The notes under the pieces were generated by a model. It was not told the DNA's origin and searched no databases. It saw only the letters and a list, made by a program, of their open reading frames with translations. This document shows positions 44,348-53,518 of a DNA stretch of 64,000 nucleotides, piece by piece. A program made the position numbers and the translations under genes. This DNA is from Chitinophagaceae bacterium (GTDB taxonomy: Bacteria > Bacteroidota > Bacteroidia > Chitinophagales > Chitinophagaceae), in contig JAHBTL010000029.1 in the NCBI GenBank assembly GCA_019638615.1, forward strand, positions 1 through 64,000, written 5' to 3'. Numbering within the stretch: the first letter of the stretch is position 1; each line of letters opens with the position of its first letter.

Positions 44348-45592
44348 ATGAATCAAAGAAACTACGCAGCGGTTTTGTTGGTGCTCCTTACATTTTTTGT
44401 TATTTCCTTTATGAGCAATATTATCGGGCCGCTTACACCCGATATTATCAGGGGGTTTAACCTGAACCTGGTTTTGGTTGCTTTGCTGCCTTTCGCTTTT
44501 TTTATAGCATATGGACTGGTGTCGTTGCCAACCGGTATTCTTATTGAAAAGTACAGCACCAAGCTGATCATGACCCTTGCTTTCGTATTGGCATTGTGCG
44601 GATCCCTGCTGCTGGCGTTGTTTCCCAATTACCTGTCTGCCATTGTATCGTTGTTTATTATTGGGGCGGGCATGGCTATGCTCCAGGTAATCATCAACCC
44701 GCTGCTGCGTATAGCCGGTGGCGAGGAAAACTATGCTTTTACTTCTGTTCTTGGGCAGTTGGTATTCGGATTGGCTTCTTTTGTAAGCCCGTTGGTATAT
44801 TCCTACCTGGTACTCAATGTTGGCAACAGCGATTCAATTGCTTCGAAAATATTTTCCATGACGCCCGAAGCATTCCCGTGGATATCGATCTATTTTCTTT
44901 TTGCGATCATTTGTGTGCTGATGATCATTGTAACGCTTAGTTTCAGGTTCCCGAAAATGGAGCTGAAAAGCGATGAGAAAGCGGGCAACCTGAAAGCTTA
45001 CCTGCAGCTCATAAAGCGCCCGATGGTGCTCGCCTTTTTCTTTGGTATATTTTGTTATGTGGGAACGGAACAGGTTATTGCCAACTGGATGTCGCAATAC
45101 CTCAGCGTGTATTTTGGGTACGATCCCCAAACCACAGGCGCGCGGGCTGTTGCATATTTCTGGGGATTGATGACGGCCGGGGGAGTATTAGGGTTGCTGA
45201 TGGTAAAAATAATGGACAGCCGCAAAGTATTGATCCTGTTCACATTCCTGGCAATATTGTCGCTTACGGCAGCACTGTTGTTTTCCGGTGAAGTAGCCCT
45301 TATAGCGCTGCCTCTTACCGGTTTTTTTGCTTCTGTTATGTATCCTGTAATTTTTTCACTGGCTTTGAATTCCGTTACACAAAATTATGGCGTATTTGCA
45401 GGGATACTGTTAACGGGCATTACCGGTGGAGCAGTAGTTCCGTTAATTACAGGGTGGATAGGCGATACATGGGGACTGAAAGCAGCATATTGTTTCCTTT
45501 ATTTAACCATGGGTTATATACTCAGTGTGGGAGTATGGGCAAAACCTGTTATTACCAATAAAACTGTTCAGTTGTTTAAAAAGAAATCCTAG
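44348..45592 (+). CDS. MFS transporter, FucP-like sugar permease
   Basis: 414 residues with 12 predicted helices. The N-terminal pattern FFVISFMSNIIGPLTPDII and YGLVSLPTGILIEKYSTKLIM, plus GAGMAMLQVIINPLLRIAGGEENYAFT, are characteristic of the fucose/glucose/galactose permease branch of the MFS (FucP/GluP). Probably imports a sugar with protons. No sugar kinase or isomerase is beside it; the nearest downstream gene is a kilobase away. Substrate not assigned. Confidence 0.8.
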   Translation: MNQRNYAAVLLVLLTFFVISFMSNIIGPLTPDIIRGFNLNLVLVALLPFAFFIAYGLVSLPTGILIEKYSTKLIMTLAFVLALCGSLLLALFPNYLSAIVSLFIIGAGMAMLQVIINPLLRIAGGEENYAFTSVLGQLVFGLASFVSPLVYSYLVLNVGNSDSIASKIFSMTPEAFPWISIYFLFAIICVLMIIVTLSFRFPKMELKSDEKAGNLKAYLQLIKRPMVLAFFFGIFCYVGTEQVIANWMSQYLSVYFGYDPQTTGARAVAYFWGLMTAGGVLGLLMVKIMDSRKVLILFTFLAILSLTAALLFSGEVALIALPLTGFFASVMYPVIFSLALNSVTQNYGVFAGILLTGITGGAVVPLITGWIGDTWGLKAAYCFLYLTMGYILSVGVWAKPVITNKTVQLFKKKS

Positions 45593-46636
45593 CTGCGCTG
45601 TCTCTTATAATTGATCGTGTTCCGTGCGCATTTTATTTGCATCGGCATTGAAGATCTTCCATAAAAAATTTGTTCAACGATGCAGCACTTTCTCATCATT
45701 GAAGGTAATAGGGTAGGATATGTCTGGTACGGGCGTGTTACTAAGGTCTAATAAGGTGAAGACCATTAAAACTAAACCTTCTTGCCTTATACAAGCAAAA
45801 CATGGGATATACTTTCGGAGATCGGTGAGGAAATAGGTTGTTTGTAAACCTGAATTATCGCGAAGGTTACAAAATCATCAACCACTTGCGCAGTCATGGC
45901 GAGCCCGCTTAAACAAATCCTGGAATATCAGTTTGCTTTGCGGGAGAAGCCATCCTCGCAGAAAAAGAGGCAATTGTCTAACTGTGGACTGCCTCACCCA
46001 ACCTTCGGTCGGGTTGCCAATGTTATGTTATTCTGTTCACTGTTTATCAATGAAGTATGAACTGCGGGTTTGTTGTTTATAAAACTCGCTTTCTTTTAAA
46101 CCAGAATGCCTGGTGCTGGTTTCTTTGTTACTTTTTTGCGGAAAAAAGTAACCAAAAAGCCGCCGGAAACATATTACTCCCATGTTTCCGGGAGGAGCTT
46201 CGATTTAGCTTTAGTGCTGCTGTGAACTCAGCAACAGAACCCTGATGTGTTTGTTGATAACTTAGCCGACTTACATTATTTGCATCGGACACAGAGGCAA
46301 TAAGGGGAAGATCATTAAAACTAAACCTTCTTACCTTAGTAACCGGTAATCAATCATGATCACACCTTCTTACCTTATACAAGCTAACCATGAAAAACAG
46401 GACAAAGCAAGCAATATTTGTATTCCTGCTTTGAAGCGAAAATTTAAACTTTATTGCGGTATGTTTTTATTTCTGATTTTGCAATGAAAACAGTTCTCAC
46501 CGAAAGCAACTTTTTCTCACCTCAGGCAAATGCGCCATAGTGTTCCGCGCTTGCAATAATTACCAATAAAAAGGTTTAACTTACAAAAGCTACAGTTACC
46601 ACAACGTGATTAAGTTATAAATCTATTTTAGTATTT
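45593..46636. other. 1.04 kb gene-free region with duplicated segments
   Basis: No intact gene. Two related segments: 45749-45792 and 46301-46345 share CATTAAAACTAAACCTTCTT, and CCTTATACAAGC recurs at 46371. TTTGCATCGG occurs at 45637 and 46278. A worn frame near 45845-46000 reads NYREGYKIINHLRSHGEPA, then continues in another frame as KQILEYQFALREK, so a decayed gene may be present. The dispersed repeat copy 2 lies inside. Confidence 0.5.
46025..46250 (-). repeat. Dispersed repeat with hairpin payload, copy 2 (inverted)
   Basis: On the minus strand it reads the module ATCAGGGTTCTGTTGCTGAG and TTCACAGCAGCACTAAAG, then a payload hairpin CCGGAAACAT..ATGTTTCCGG, then CGGCTTTTTGGTTACTTTTT and CCGCAAAAAAGTAACAAAG, then GCGAGTTTTATAAACAACAA. 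Payload differs from copies 1 and 3 although both flanks match. Confidence 0.75.
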
Positions 46637-47521
46637 ATGCCGGCAAAAAACACAAGGTTCCTGCTACCATCTACTGTTCAATTGCTTCGTTTTCATTTCT
46701 CATTTTTTTTAATGCCGGTATTTTGGTTTGCAGTAAGCCAACTGGTATACCTGAATGTGAGTGATGCCCTATGGGTGTTTTTTATTTTGCACCTGCTGGT
46801 ATATCCCGCAAGCAACGGCTATAACAGTTTCATGGACAGGGATACAGGTAGCATAGGCGGCGTTAAAAAACCGATGGAGCCTACCCGGCAATTGCTATAT
46901 GTTACTGTGGCGCTGGATGTTGTTGCCGTAATAGCAGGATTGTGGATCAGCTATTATTTTGCTGCCGGCATCCTGGCGTATATTTTAGTATCTAAAGCCT
47001 ATAGCTACCGGGGGATCCGGTTAAAGAAATACCCTGTTTGGGGATATCTTTCCGTCATTATTTTCCAGGGAGCAGTAACTTTTTGGCTGGTATATCATGG
47101 CTGCAGCGCCAATAAAACACTGGATGTTCCATACATTCCCATGATTGTTGCCAGCCTGCTGATAGGAGGATTTTACCCGTTAACCCAAATATATCAATAC
47201 GATGACGACAGGAAGGACGGGGTAACCACAATGAGTTACCTGTTAGGATATAAGGGCACTTTTTTATATTGTGGACTCGTATACGGTATTGCTTTTGTGT
47301 TGCTTTCGTACTACTTTTTTTATACGTTGCAACAAACGGCGTTTTATATTTTTTCTGCGGGCATGCTGCCTGTTTTAATATATTTCTTTGTGTGGGCAAA
47401 AAAAGTATGGCGTAATTCTTTGAATGCAGATTACACGCATACCATGCGCATGAATTCAATAGCTTCCATATGCATCAACACCACGTTTATTGTCATTTTT
47501 TTAATCAATCATTTTGAGTAA
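46637..47521 (+). CDS. UbiA-family prenyltransferase
   Basis: 294 residues, about eight helices. The two aspartate-rich motifs expected for UbiA enzymes are recognisable: N63-x3-Asp67-x-Asp69 (YNSFMDRDTG) and Asp189-Asp191/Asp194 (YQYDDDRKDG), between YPASNGYN and SYLLGYKG. Such enzymes attach a polyprenyl chain to an aromatic acceptor in the membrane, with Mg2+. Here the stop overlaps the start of a type III PKS gene by 8 bp, so it is predicted to prenylate the PKS product. It opens the four-gene cluster. Confidence 0.85.
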   Translation: MPAKNTRFLLPSTVQLLRFHFSFFLMPVFWFAVSQLVYLNVSDALWVFFILHLLVYPASNGYNSFMDRDTGSIGGVKKPMEPTRQLLYVTVALDVVAVIAGLWISYYFAAGILAYILVSKAYSYRGIRLKKYPVWGYLSVIIFQGAVTFWLVYHGCSANKTLDVPYIPMIVASLLIGGFYPLTQIYQYDDDRKDGVTTMSYLLGYKGTFLYCGLVYGIAFVLLSYYFFYTLQQTAFYIFSAGMLPVLIYFFVWAKKVWRNSLNADYTHTMRMNSIASICINTTFIVIFLINHFE

Positions 47522-48602
47522 AATTATTTCCATAGATACAGCAGTACCTGCTTATAAACACTGGCAGGACGACATACTTGGCTTTATGCAGAAGGTATAT
47601 GCTGCCGATACAACGGACATGCGCAAGATGAAATACCTGTATCATCAGAGCGGCATCAAAAGCCGTTATTCTGTTATACCCGACTACAGTCGCCCGGTGC
47701 AGGAATGGAAATTTTATCCGAAGAGTGAAAACCTGGAGCCTTTTCCATCGCTTGAGCAACGCATGTATTTGTATCATAAATACGCAGCGCCCCTGTCTGT
47801 AGATGCTATCAGGAATTGCATAGACGGGATGATACCTGCTTCAGACATTACGCACCTGATAACAGTGAGTTGCACCGGGATGAGCGCGCCCGGGCTTGAT
47901 CTGCAGATTGTAGACATGATGGATTTGCCCTCTACCCTTTACAGGACTTCCGTAAATTTTATGGGATGTTATGCAGCTATTCATGCTTTAAAAATGGCAG
48001 ATGCCATTTGTAAAACAGATGAAAATGCGCGGGTGATGATTGTGTGTACGGAATTATGTACTCTGCATTTTCAGCGGGAAGCAACAATGGACAATATAGC
48101 TTCCAGTATGTTATTTGCCGATGGTGCCGCTGCCGCATTGGTTACCCATAGCCATTTTGCGCGCCCGGGGCTGGAACTGAAAAATTTTTACGCGGAAATC
48201 ATACCCAAAGGCAGGAAGGATATGGCATGGGAATTATCTTCTTCCGGTTTTTTGATGACATTGAGCGGTTACATACCGGAGCTGATAGAACAGGATTTTG
48301 ATCAGTTGATTGCCCGGGCCATTGCCGCCGCGGGATTAAAAAAAGAAGATATGGATAGCTGGTGCATACATCCGGGGGGTAAACGCATACTGGAGGCGGT
48401 GCAAAGAAGTCTTCATCTCCATGATCATGCACTTGATCCTTCTTTTAATATATTGGAACGGTATGGAAATATGTCGTCGCCAACAGTATTATTTGTTTTA
48501 AAAGAAATTTTTCAAAAGGCTCAACGTTCGCAAAAAATAATGGGTGCCGCTTTTGGGCCGGGATTAACAATGGAAACTTTTATTGCGGAAATGAATGCCT
48601 GA
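47514..48602 (+). CDS. Type III polyketide synthase
   Basis: 362 residues, TTG start at 47514 inside the UbiA gene. Thiolase-fold PKS with a complete Cys-His-Asn triad: Cys152 (VNFMGCYAAIHA), His286 (WCIHPGGKRIL) and Asn319 (YGNMSSPTVLFVL). Also GMSAPGLDLQIVDMM and the late GAAFGPGLTMETF loop typical of chalcone-synthase-like enzymes. Condenses acyl-CoA starters with malonyl-CoA to a pyrone, resorcinol or phloroglucinol. The UbiA, methyltransferase and flavin enzyme around it point to a tailored aromatic lipid. A strong hairpin follows, so the later two genes may have their own promoter. Confidence 0.9.
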   Translation: MSKIISIDTAVPAYKHWQDDILGFMQKVYAADTTDMRKMKYLYHQSGIKSRYSVIPDYSRPVQEWKFYPKSENLEPFPSLEQRMYLYHKYAAPLSVDAIRNCIDGMIPASDITHLITVSCTGMSAPGLDLQIVDMMDLPSTLYRTSVNFMGCYAAIHALKMADAICKTDENARVMIVCTELCTLHFQREATMDNIASSMLFADGAAAALVTHSHFARPGLELKNFYAEIIPKGRKDMAWELSSSGFLMTLSGYIPELIEQDFDQLIARAIAAAGLKKEDMDSWCIHPGGKRILEAVQRSLHLHDHALDPSFNILERYGNMSSPTVLFVLKEIFQKAQRSQKIMGAAFGPGLTMETFIAEMNA

Positions 48603-48660
48603 CTGAACAAAATAAAGCAGGCCTGCAAAACACGGGATATACCCTCGCTTTTCAGCCACA

Positions 48661-48707
48661 GGGTTTCCAACTTTCTTCCGAACATTCGGAAGATTGGAAA
48701 CCCTTTT
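48661..48707 (+). terminator. Strong hairpin after the type III PKS gene
   Basis: GGGTTTCCAA...TTCCGAA-CA-TTCGGAA...TTGGAAACCC, a stem of about 19 pairs with a small internal loop, followed by TTTTCC. It resembles an intrinsic terminator that would separate the PKS from the methyltransferase gene. Confidence 0.7.
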
Positions 48708-48740
48708 CCGATGGGGTATATATAATTTTAGCAGGCGGGT

Positions 48741-48905
48741 GGTGTCTCTCCATAGCCGTCAAATTAAGAAACCTACTCCGAATGGGGTTCAACAAAAAAT
48801 TCGGCATTTTTGTCCCCCAACTTTGTTGGGGGCTATTCAAATTCAAGTCCGCCCGTGCCGGTACGGACGGGCCCTCCGGGCTTAAGACGGCTATGGTGAG
48901 ACACC
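48741..48905. repeat. 165-bp element with 20-bp terminal inverted repeats
   Basis: GGTGTCTCTCCATAGCCGTC at 48741-48760 and its complement GACGGCTATGGTGAGACACC at 48886-48905 match at 19 of 20 positions, and weaker pairing continues outward. The interior holds a CCCCCAAC-TTT-GTTGGGGG hairpin (about 48816-48834) and GC-rich CCCGTGCCGGTACGGACGGG sequence. No ORF. It looks like a non-autonomous inverted-repeat element sitting in the middle of the biosynthetic cluster. Confidence 0.65.
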
Positions 48906-48978
48906 GACCGGAAAATTTGCATAGCGCGAAAATTTAAAATGCGCCCCGAAGTTTTTAACAAGTTCCGTAAATTGTTGC

Positions 48979-49677
48979 ATGTTTCTTTCCAGCCGCTCAT
49001 ACCAGGAAGAGTTACTAGATAACGAGGATATTCCTTTTGAAGATATCAGGCAGAACATGAAGGAACTTAACTTTATCAATACCTGGTTGGGCGGACACCG
49101 CATCAGCATTGCAGGCTTGAAGAAAATATGGCTGAATGCCGGGCAGCCCCGGAGCCTGCACATTTGCGAAATCGGGTGTGGCGGCGGCGATAATTTACGG
49201 GCGATTGAAAAATGGTGCAGCCGCAACAAGCTGAAAGTAATATTAACGGGCATTGACAAAAAAAAAGAATGCATTGATTTTGCCGGGCGGCAGTTCCGGG
49301 ATCCTTTATACCGGTGGGTGGTGGCGGATTATAAATCCGTTCATTTTGAACACCCTGTACCCGATGTGATATTTTCTTCCCTTTTCTGTCATCATTTTTC
49401 CGAAAAAGATCTTGAATATATGATGACATGGATGCAGAGGAACAGCCGTTTGGGGTTTTTTATCAATGATCTTCACCGGCATCCGCTGGCTTACTATTCC
49501 ATTAAATGGTTAACTTTTTTGTTCTCAAAAAGCTATCTCGTTAAAAACGATGCGCCCCTTTCGGTTTCACGCGGATTTAAAAAAGAAGATTGGGAAATGA
49601 TCATGCAACGTGCCGGCATACAACAATACTCAATCCGGTGGAAGTGGGCCTTCCGGTGGCTTATAACAGCAGCATGA
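48979..49677 (+). CDS. Class I SAM-dependent methyltransferase of the PKS cluster
   Basis: 232 residues. SAM-binding motif I ICEIGCGGGDNL at 62-73, motif II region LTGIDKKKECIDFA, and DVIFSSLFCHHFSE as a motif IV-like segment. The C-terminus is basic and partly hydrophobic (WLTFLFSKSYLV), so it may work at the membrane. Its stop overlaps the ATG of the next gene (ATGA), a tight translational pair. Likely methylates the aromatic product of the type III PKS/UbiA pair; substrate inferred from context. Confidence 0.8.
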   Translation: MFLSSRSYQEELLDNEDIPFEDIRQNMKELNFINTWLGGHRISIAGLKKIWLNAGQPRSLHICEIGCGGGDNLRAIEKWCSRNKLKVILTGIDKKKECIDFAGRQFRDPLYRWVVADYKSVHFEHPVPDVIFSSLFCHHFSEKDLEYMMTWMQRNSRLGFFINDLHRHPLAYYSIKWLTFLFSKSYLVKNDAPLSVSRGFKKEDWEMIMQRAGIQQYSIRWKWAFRWLITAA

Positions 49678-50816
49678 CTACACTGGAACAAACATATGAT
49701 GCAGCTATTATAGGTGGAGGACTGGCAGGCTTATGTCTTTCCGTTCAATTGTCGCGCGCCGGGTTTAACGTGATTTTGTTTGAAAAGGAAAAATATCCTT
49801 TTCATAAGGTATGCGGCGAATATATAAGTTTTGAGTGCTGGAATTTTTTGGAAGAGCTGGGTGTGCCGCTGAGCGATTGGGATCTTCCGCAAATCAGGCA
49901 ATTGATTGTGTCGGCTCCGTCGGGGAAGACCATCCGGCATAAATTAGACCTGGGCGGTTTTGGCCTCAGCCGTTACAAGCTGGATGCTTTCCTCGCCAGC
50001 CTTAGCCGCAGCGCAGGCGCAACCATACTGGAGGAAACACGTGTAGACCATGTTTGGTACAGCAACGGGCATTTTCATATACAGTACGGAACAAAAATGT
50101 GTAAAGCGAAGCTGGCCGTCGGTACATATGGTAAACGCAGTAATCTTGATATTAAGCTGAAGAGAGGCTTTATCCGGAAAAAGCAAAACAAGCTGAACAA
50201 TTATATCGGGGTAAAGTATCACATTCAAACAGATTTCCCGCCTGATCAAATAGCCCTGCATAATTTTGATAACGGTTATTGCGGTATATCGCAGGTAGAA
50301 GAAGGAAAATATTGTCTCTGTTATCTTACCACTGCGTTTAACCTTCAGCGTTCGGGTAATTCCATCAGAGAGATGGAGGAAAAAATATTAAGCAGGAACC
50401 CCCACTTAAATGCAATCTTTGATAAAGCTGAATTTATAAGCCGGGATCCTGTAACCATCGCCCAAATCAGCTTCGATAAAAAGACACAACTGGAACATCA
50501 TTTGATGATGGTGGGTGATGCCGCCGGGATGATAGCTCCTTTGTGCGGGAATGGGATGAGCATGGCCATGCATGGCAGTAAGCTGGCTTTTGAACAAATC
50601 AACGCCTTTCTCCGGGACAGGATAAGCCGTTATGAAATGGAATACAATTACCAGCAGCAATGGGATGCCACTTTTAGCCGCCGCCTTAAAGCCGGGCGTT
50701 TTATCCAGGGACTGTTTGGTAAAGATTGGGTAACCAATTACTTTATTAGTGTTTTGTCGCCTTTTCCGTCTCTTATAGATAAATTAATACGTCAAACCCA
50801 CGGAGAGCCGTTTTAA
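49674..50816 (+). CDS. FAD-dependent oxidoreductase, geranylgeranyl-reductase-like
   Basis: 380 residues from the ATG at 49674 (MTTLEQTYDAAIIGGGLAGLCLSVQ). FAD motif GGGLAG at 14-19, EKEKYPFHKVCGEYIS with the CGE typical of the geranylgeranyl reductase/UbiH-like group, and VGDAAGMIAPLCGNGMSMAM as the second flavin motif. Enzymes of this type hydroxylate aromatics or reduce prenyl double bonds, either of which would suit the cluster product. Translationally coupled to the methyltransferase. Confidence 0.8.
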   Translation: MTTLEQTYDAAIIGGGLAGLCLSVQLSRAGFNVILFEKEKYPFHKVCGEYISFECWNFLEELGVPLSDWDLPQIRQLIVSAPSGKTIRHKLDLGGFGLSRYKLDAFLASLSRSAGATILEETRVDHVWYSNGHFHIQYGTKMCKAKLAVGTYGKRSNLDIKLKRGFIRKKQNKLNNYIGVKYHIQTDFPPDQIALHNFDNGYCGISQVEEGKYCLCYLTTAFNLQRSGNSIREMEEKILSRNPHLNAIFDKAEFISRDPVTIAQISFDKKTQLEHHLMMVGDAAGMIAPLCGNGMSMAMHGSKLAFEQINAFLRDRISRYEMEYNYQQQWDATFSRRLKAGRFIQGLFGKDWVTNYFISVLSPFPSLIDKLIRQTHGEPF

Positions 50817-50889
50817 AAAAGCTTTTAAAAAACTCCAAAGTTCAATTGCCGATTTTGGCTTATCTTCCCCCAACTTCTCTTTTAAACTG

Positions 50890-52257
50890 ATGATTGCCAT
50901 GAATGAAAAAAGATCTATCTCCCGGAGGGAATTTGTATCGACAGCTGCCGCCCTGTCATTGCCACTGTTAATGAGCCATACTGCCGGTATTGATTTGTCC
51001 AACGCCCAGCTCAGGCATGCCTGCATTGGGGTAGGGGGCATGGGCGGGTACGACCTGCAAAACTTTAAGCAGCATCCTGATGTAAAAATTGTTGCATTGT
51101 GCGATACAGATGCCGGCGTACTGAAAAAAGCTGCGGAATTGTTTCCCGAAGCGCGTACGTACAGCGACTGGAGAGAACTGCTTGCAAAAGAAAAGAACAA
51201 TATTGATTCGGTAAATGTAACCGTACCTGATCATAATCATTTTATCATCGCCGTCAATGCCATCAGGTTGGGCAAACATGTATATTGCCAGAAGCCGATG
51301 TGCCATGATGTAGCTGAAGTACGCGCACTTACAAACGCCGCCATTACAAAAGGAGTAGTAACACAATTGGGTACGCAGCATGCTTCGGGCAAAGGCGACC
51401 GTACGGCTGTGCAATGGATCAGGGAAGGTGTGATTGGTAAGATAAAAAATGTTTATCTCTGTTCCAACAGGAGCGGCATAGCAGGTTACCGGTTAGAAGG
51501 GCCGAGACCTTCCGGAGCAATTCCTGTGCCTGACGGGCTTAACTGGGACGTTTGGATAGGAACTGCGCCTGTTCGTTCTTATGCTCCGGAAATATATCAT
51601 CCTGCCAAATGGCGTACCTGGCAGGATTTTGGAACGGGCTGGTCAGGTGACATCGGCTGTCATATCTTCGATGCAGTGTGGAAAGGAATGAATTTAAAAG
51701 CTCCTTTATCAGTAACTGCTGAAGTACAATCTTCCTGGCAAAACAGCCCGGCCCGGCGGGCAGATACCTGGCCACAGGGAGATCATATTACATGGATATT
51801 CCCTGGTAACGAGTTCACGGCAGGAAATACATTACAAATAGAATGGTTCGACGGGGAATATTATCCTCCTGCAGAAGTGCAGGCATTGTATAAAGAAAAA
51901 TACCCGGAGGAATGTGCGATGCTGGTGGGTACCGAAGGCGCATTGCTGATTCCTCATACCGTTATGCCGGTATTATTGCCGCAGGAAAAGTTTGCCAGTC
52001 ACCCGCTTCCGCAACTGGAAGAGCGGAACCACTATCATCATTTTGTAGATGCCTGTTTAAAACGGGTACAGAATGAATCGCATTTTGCGCAAACGGGCCC
52101 TATGACGGAAGCGATCCTTTTGGGTACCGTAGCCATCAGGGAGCCGGGTATTGTGCTGGAATGGGATGCGAAAAATATGAAGTTTCCCAATCATCCTGCC
52201 GCTGACCGGTACATTAAAAGAAAATACCGGAAGGGTTGGGAGGTGAGGGGTTTTTAG
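50890..52257 (+). CDS. Gfo/Idh/MocA-family oxidoreductase with Tat-like signal
   Basis: 455 residues. The N-terminus RSISRREFVSTAAALSLPLLM is a twin-arginine signal (R-R-E-F), placing the enzyme in the periplasm, as with many Bacteroidota family members. A Rossmann domain follows (HACIGVGGMGGYDLQNF) with the family motif in the CQKPMC form (usual EKP), then a large beta domain with aromatic loops. Such proteins act on sugars and glycosides with NAD(P). The ATG at 50899 (MNEKRS) is an alternative start. It is separate from the PKS cluster, 73 bp away, same strand, and probably a distinct unit. Confidence 0.85.
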   Translation: MIAMNEKRSISRREFVSTAAALSLPLLMSHTAGIDLSNAQLRHACIGVGGMGGYDLQNFKQHPDVKIVALCDTDAGVLKKAAELFPEARTYSDWRELLAKEKNNIDSVNVTVPDHNHFIIAVNAIRLGKHVYCQKPMCHDVAEVRALTNAAITKGVVTQLGTQHASGKGDRTAVQWIREGVIGKIKNVYLCSNRSGIAGYRLEGPRPSGAIPVPDGLNWDVWIGTAPVRSYAPEIYHPAKWRTWQDFGTGWSGDIGCHIFDAVWKGMNLKAPLSVTAEVQSSWQNSPARRADTWPQGDHITWIFPGNEFTAGNTLQIEWFDGEYYPPAEVQALYKEKYPEECAMLVGTEGALLIPHTVMPVLLPQEKFASHPLPQLEERNHYHHFVDACLKRVQNESHFAQTGPMTEAILLGTVAIREPGIVLEWDAKNMKFPNHPAADRYIKRKYRKGWEVRGF

Positions 52258-52593
52258 TTTATTGTTTATTGTTTGAAGTGGTGAATCATAAACTATAAAC
52301 CTCAAACTGTCAACTATTTTGTTTCTTGTCATTCAGAGTGAACAAATAACTGTTGGGTAATAATAAATAATTTTCGTGAGCGAAGAATCTGTGTGGATGG
52401 CTGTTGGCTATCAGTTATGGGCTTTCAGCTTTTTTGAACCCTGCCTATGCCGGCAGGCAGGCACGAAGTCACAAGGACACGAAGTTACACAAAGGGTTTG
52501 AGGTGTTTAGTTGTGATATTTGCATATTGCGGGTTAACAGTTTCAGGTTGAACTAATTGCTGATAGCTGATAGCATAAACTACAAACCTCAAA
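52258..52593. other. Repeat-rich gene-free spacer
   Basis: About 335 bp without a gene. Holds ACAAACCTCAAAC- and GCTGATAGC-type intergenic repeat words, and the small palindrome CCTGCC-TATG-CCGGCAGG-like near 52441-52460. Separates two convergent units. Confidence 0.5.
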
Positions 52594-53454
52594 CTACAAA
52601 CTTACTTTTAACATCCTGTCTTTCCCCTGCATGTCTTTCCTGAGGGTGGTATGAGAAAATCCTGAGGATACGAAAAGACCGGCCACAGGTTGCGCCATCT
52701 GTTCGTGCAGCTCAAGATAGATCGATCCGTTCTTAGCGAGCGAATGCCTGGCAAAATTTGAAATGGCCCGGTAAAACAGCAGCGGATCGTTGTCGTTTAC
52801 AAACAATGCAAGATGAGGCTCATGATCCAGCACATTCTTCTGCATTCCCGCTTTTTCCTTGACAGGTATATACGGCGGATTACTTATTATAATGTCGAAC
52901 AATGGCAGCGAAGATTCCTGCTGCAGTTGCAGGATATCCGCTGTATGAAAATGGATGGATGTATTTTGCTGATCAGCATTTTTGCGGGCAACTTCCAGTG
53001 CGTTGGCACTGATATCCAATGCATGTATTTCAGATGAGGGCAGATTTTTCTTTAGCGTGACCGGTATGCAGCCGCTACCGGTACCGATATCGAGTATGCG
53101 GACAGGCCGGGCTTCCGTTTTGTTTTTTTCATCCTGTATGATCCAGCTTACCAGTTCCTCGGTTTCCGGCCGGGGAATCAGCACATGCTCGTTTACATAA
53201 AATGGAATATTATAGAACCATGCTTCCTGCAATACGTACTGCACAGGAACATTTTTGCCAAGACGGGAAATATAATTTTCCAGTTGCTGCTGCTGCAAGG
53301 GGGTAAGCGTTGTTTGCCTGTGAACCAGCCTCTCCATCCTGCTGTGCCCTGTAATATTTTCCATTACCAGGTTGGCTATGTTTGCCGATTCCCGGTCATC
53401 ATACAGCGTGATTAAAGTAGTACGTATAAAATGGTATGCCTCCTGCAAAGTCAT
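52594..53454 (-). CDS. prmC: Release factor glutamine methyltransferase
   Basis: 286 residues from the Met at 53454 (MTLQEAYHFIRTTL); the longer frame to 53553 adds only upstream sequence and a TATCTTTG box just before this ATG supports the short form. N-terminal helical domain, then SAM motif ILDIGTGSGCIPVTLK (G124-G128) and the NPPY motif (192-195, SNPPYIPV) that binds the glutamine side chain. Methylates the GGQ glutamine of RF1 and RF2. 65 bp downstream of the MutS-like gene on the same strand. Confidence 0.92.
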   Translation of the reverse strand: MTLQEAYHFIRTTLITLYDDRESANIANLVMENITGHSRMERLVHRQTTLTPLQQQQLENYISRLGKNVPVQYVLQEAWFYNIPFYVNEHVLIPRPETEELVSWIIQDEKNKTEARPVRILDIGTGSGCIPVTLKKNLPSSEIHALDISANALEVARKNADQQNTSIHFHTADILQLQQESSLPLFDIIISNPPYIPVKEKAGMQKNVLDHEPHLALFVNDNDPLLFYRAISNFARHSLAKNGSIYLELHEQMAQPVAGLFVSSGFSHTTLRKDMQGKDRMLKVSL

Positions 53455-53457
53455 AGG

Positions 53458-53465
53458 CAAAGATA
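53458..53465 (-). promoter_or_regulatory. TATCTTTG -7 box ahead of prmC
   Basis: Read on the minus strand, TATCTTTG ends four bases before the ATG at 53454. A good -33 TTTG is not evident. If used, the transcript would be nearly leaderless. Confidence 0.35.
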
Positions 53466-53518
53466 GGAAGCAGATGGAGCGTATCTGCATCGTGCCCATC
53501 CTTATACAAAAATTAATA

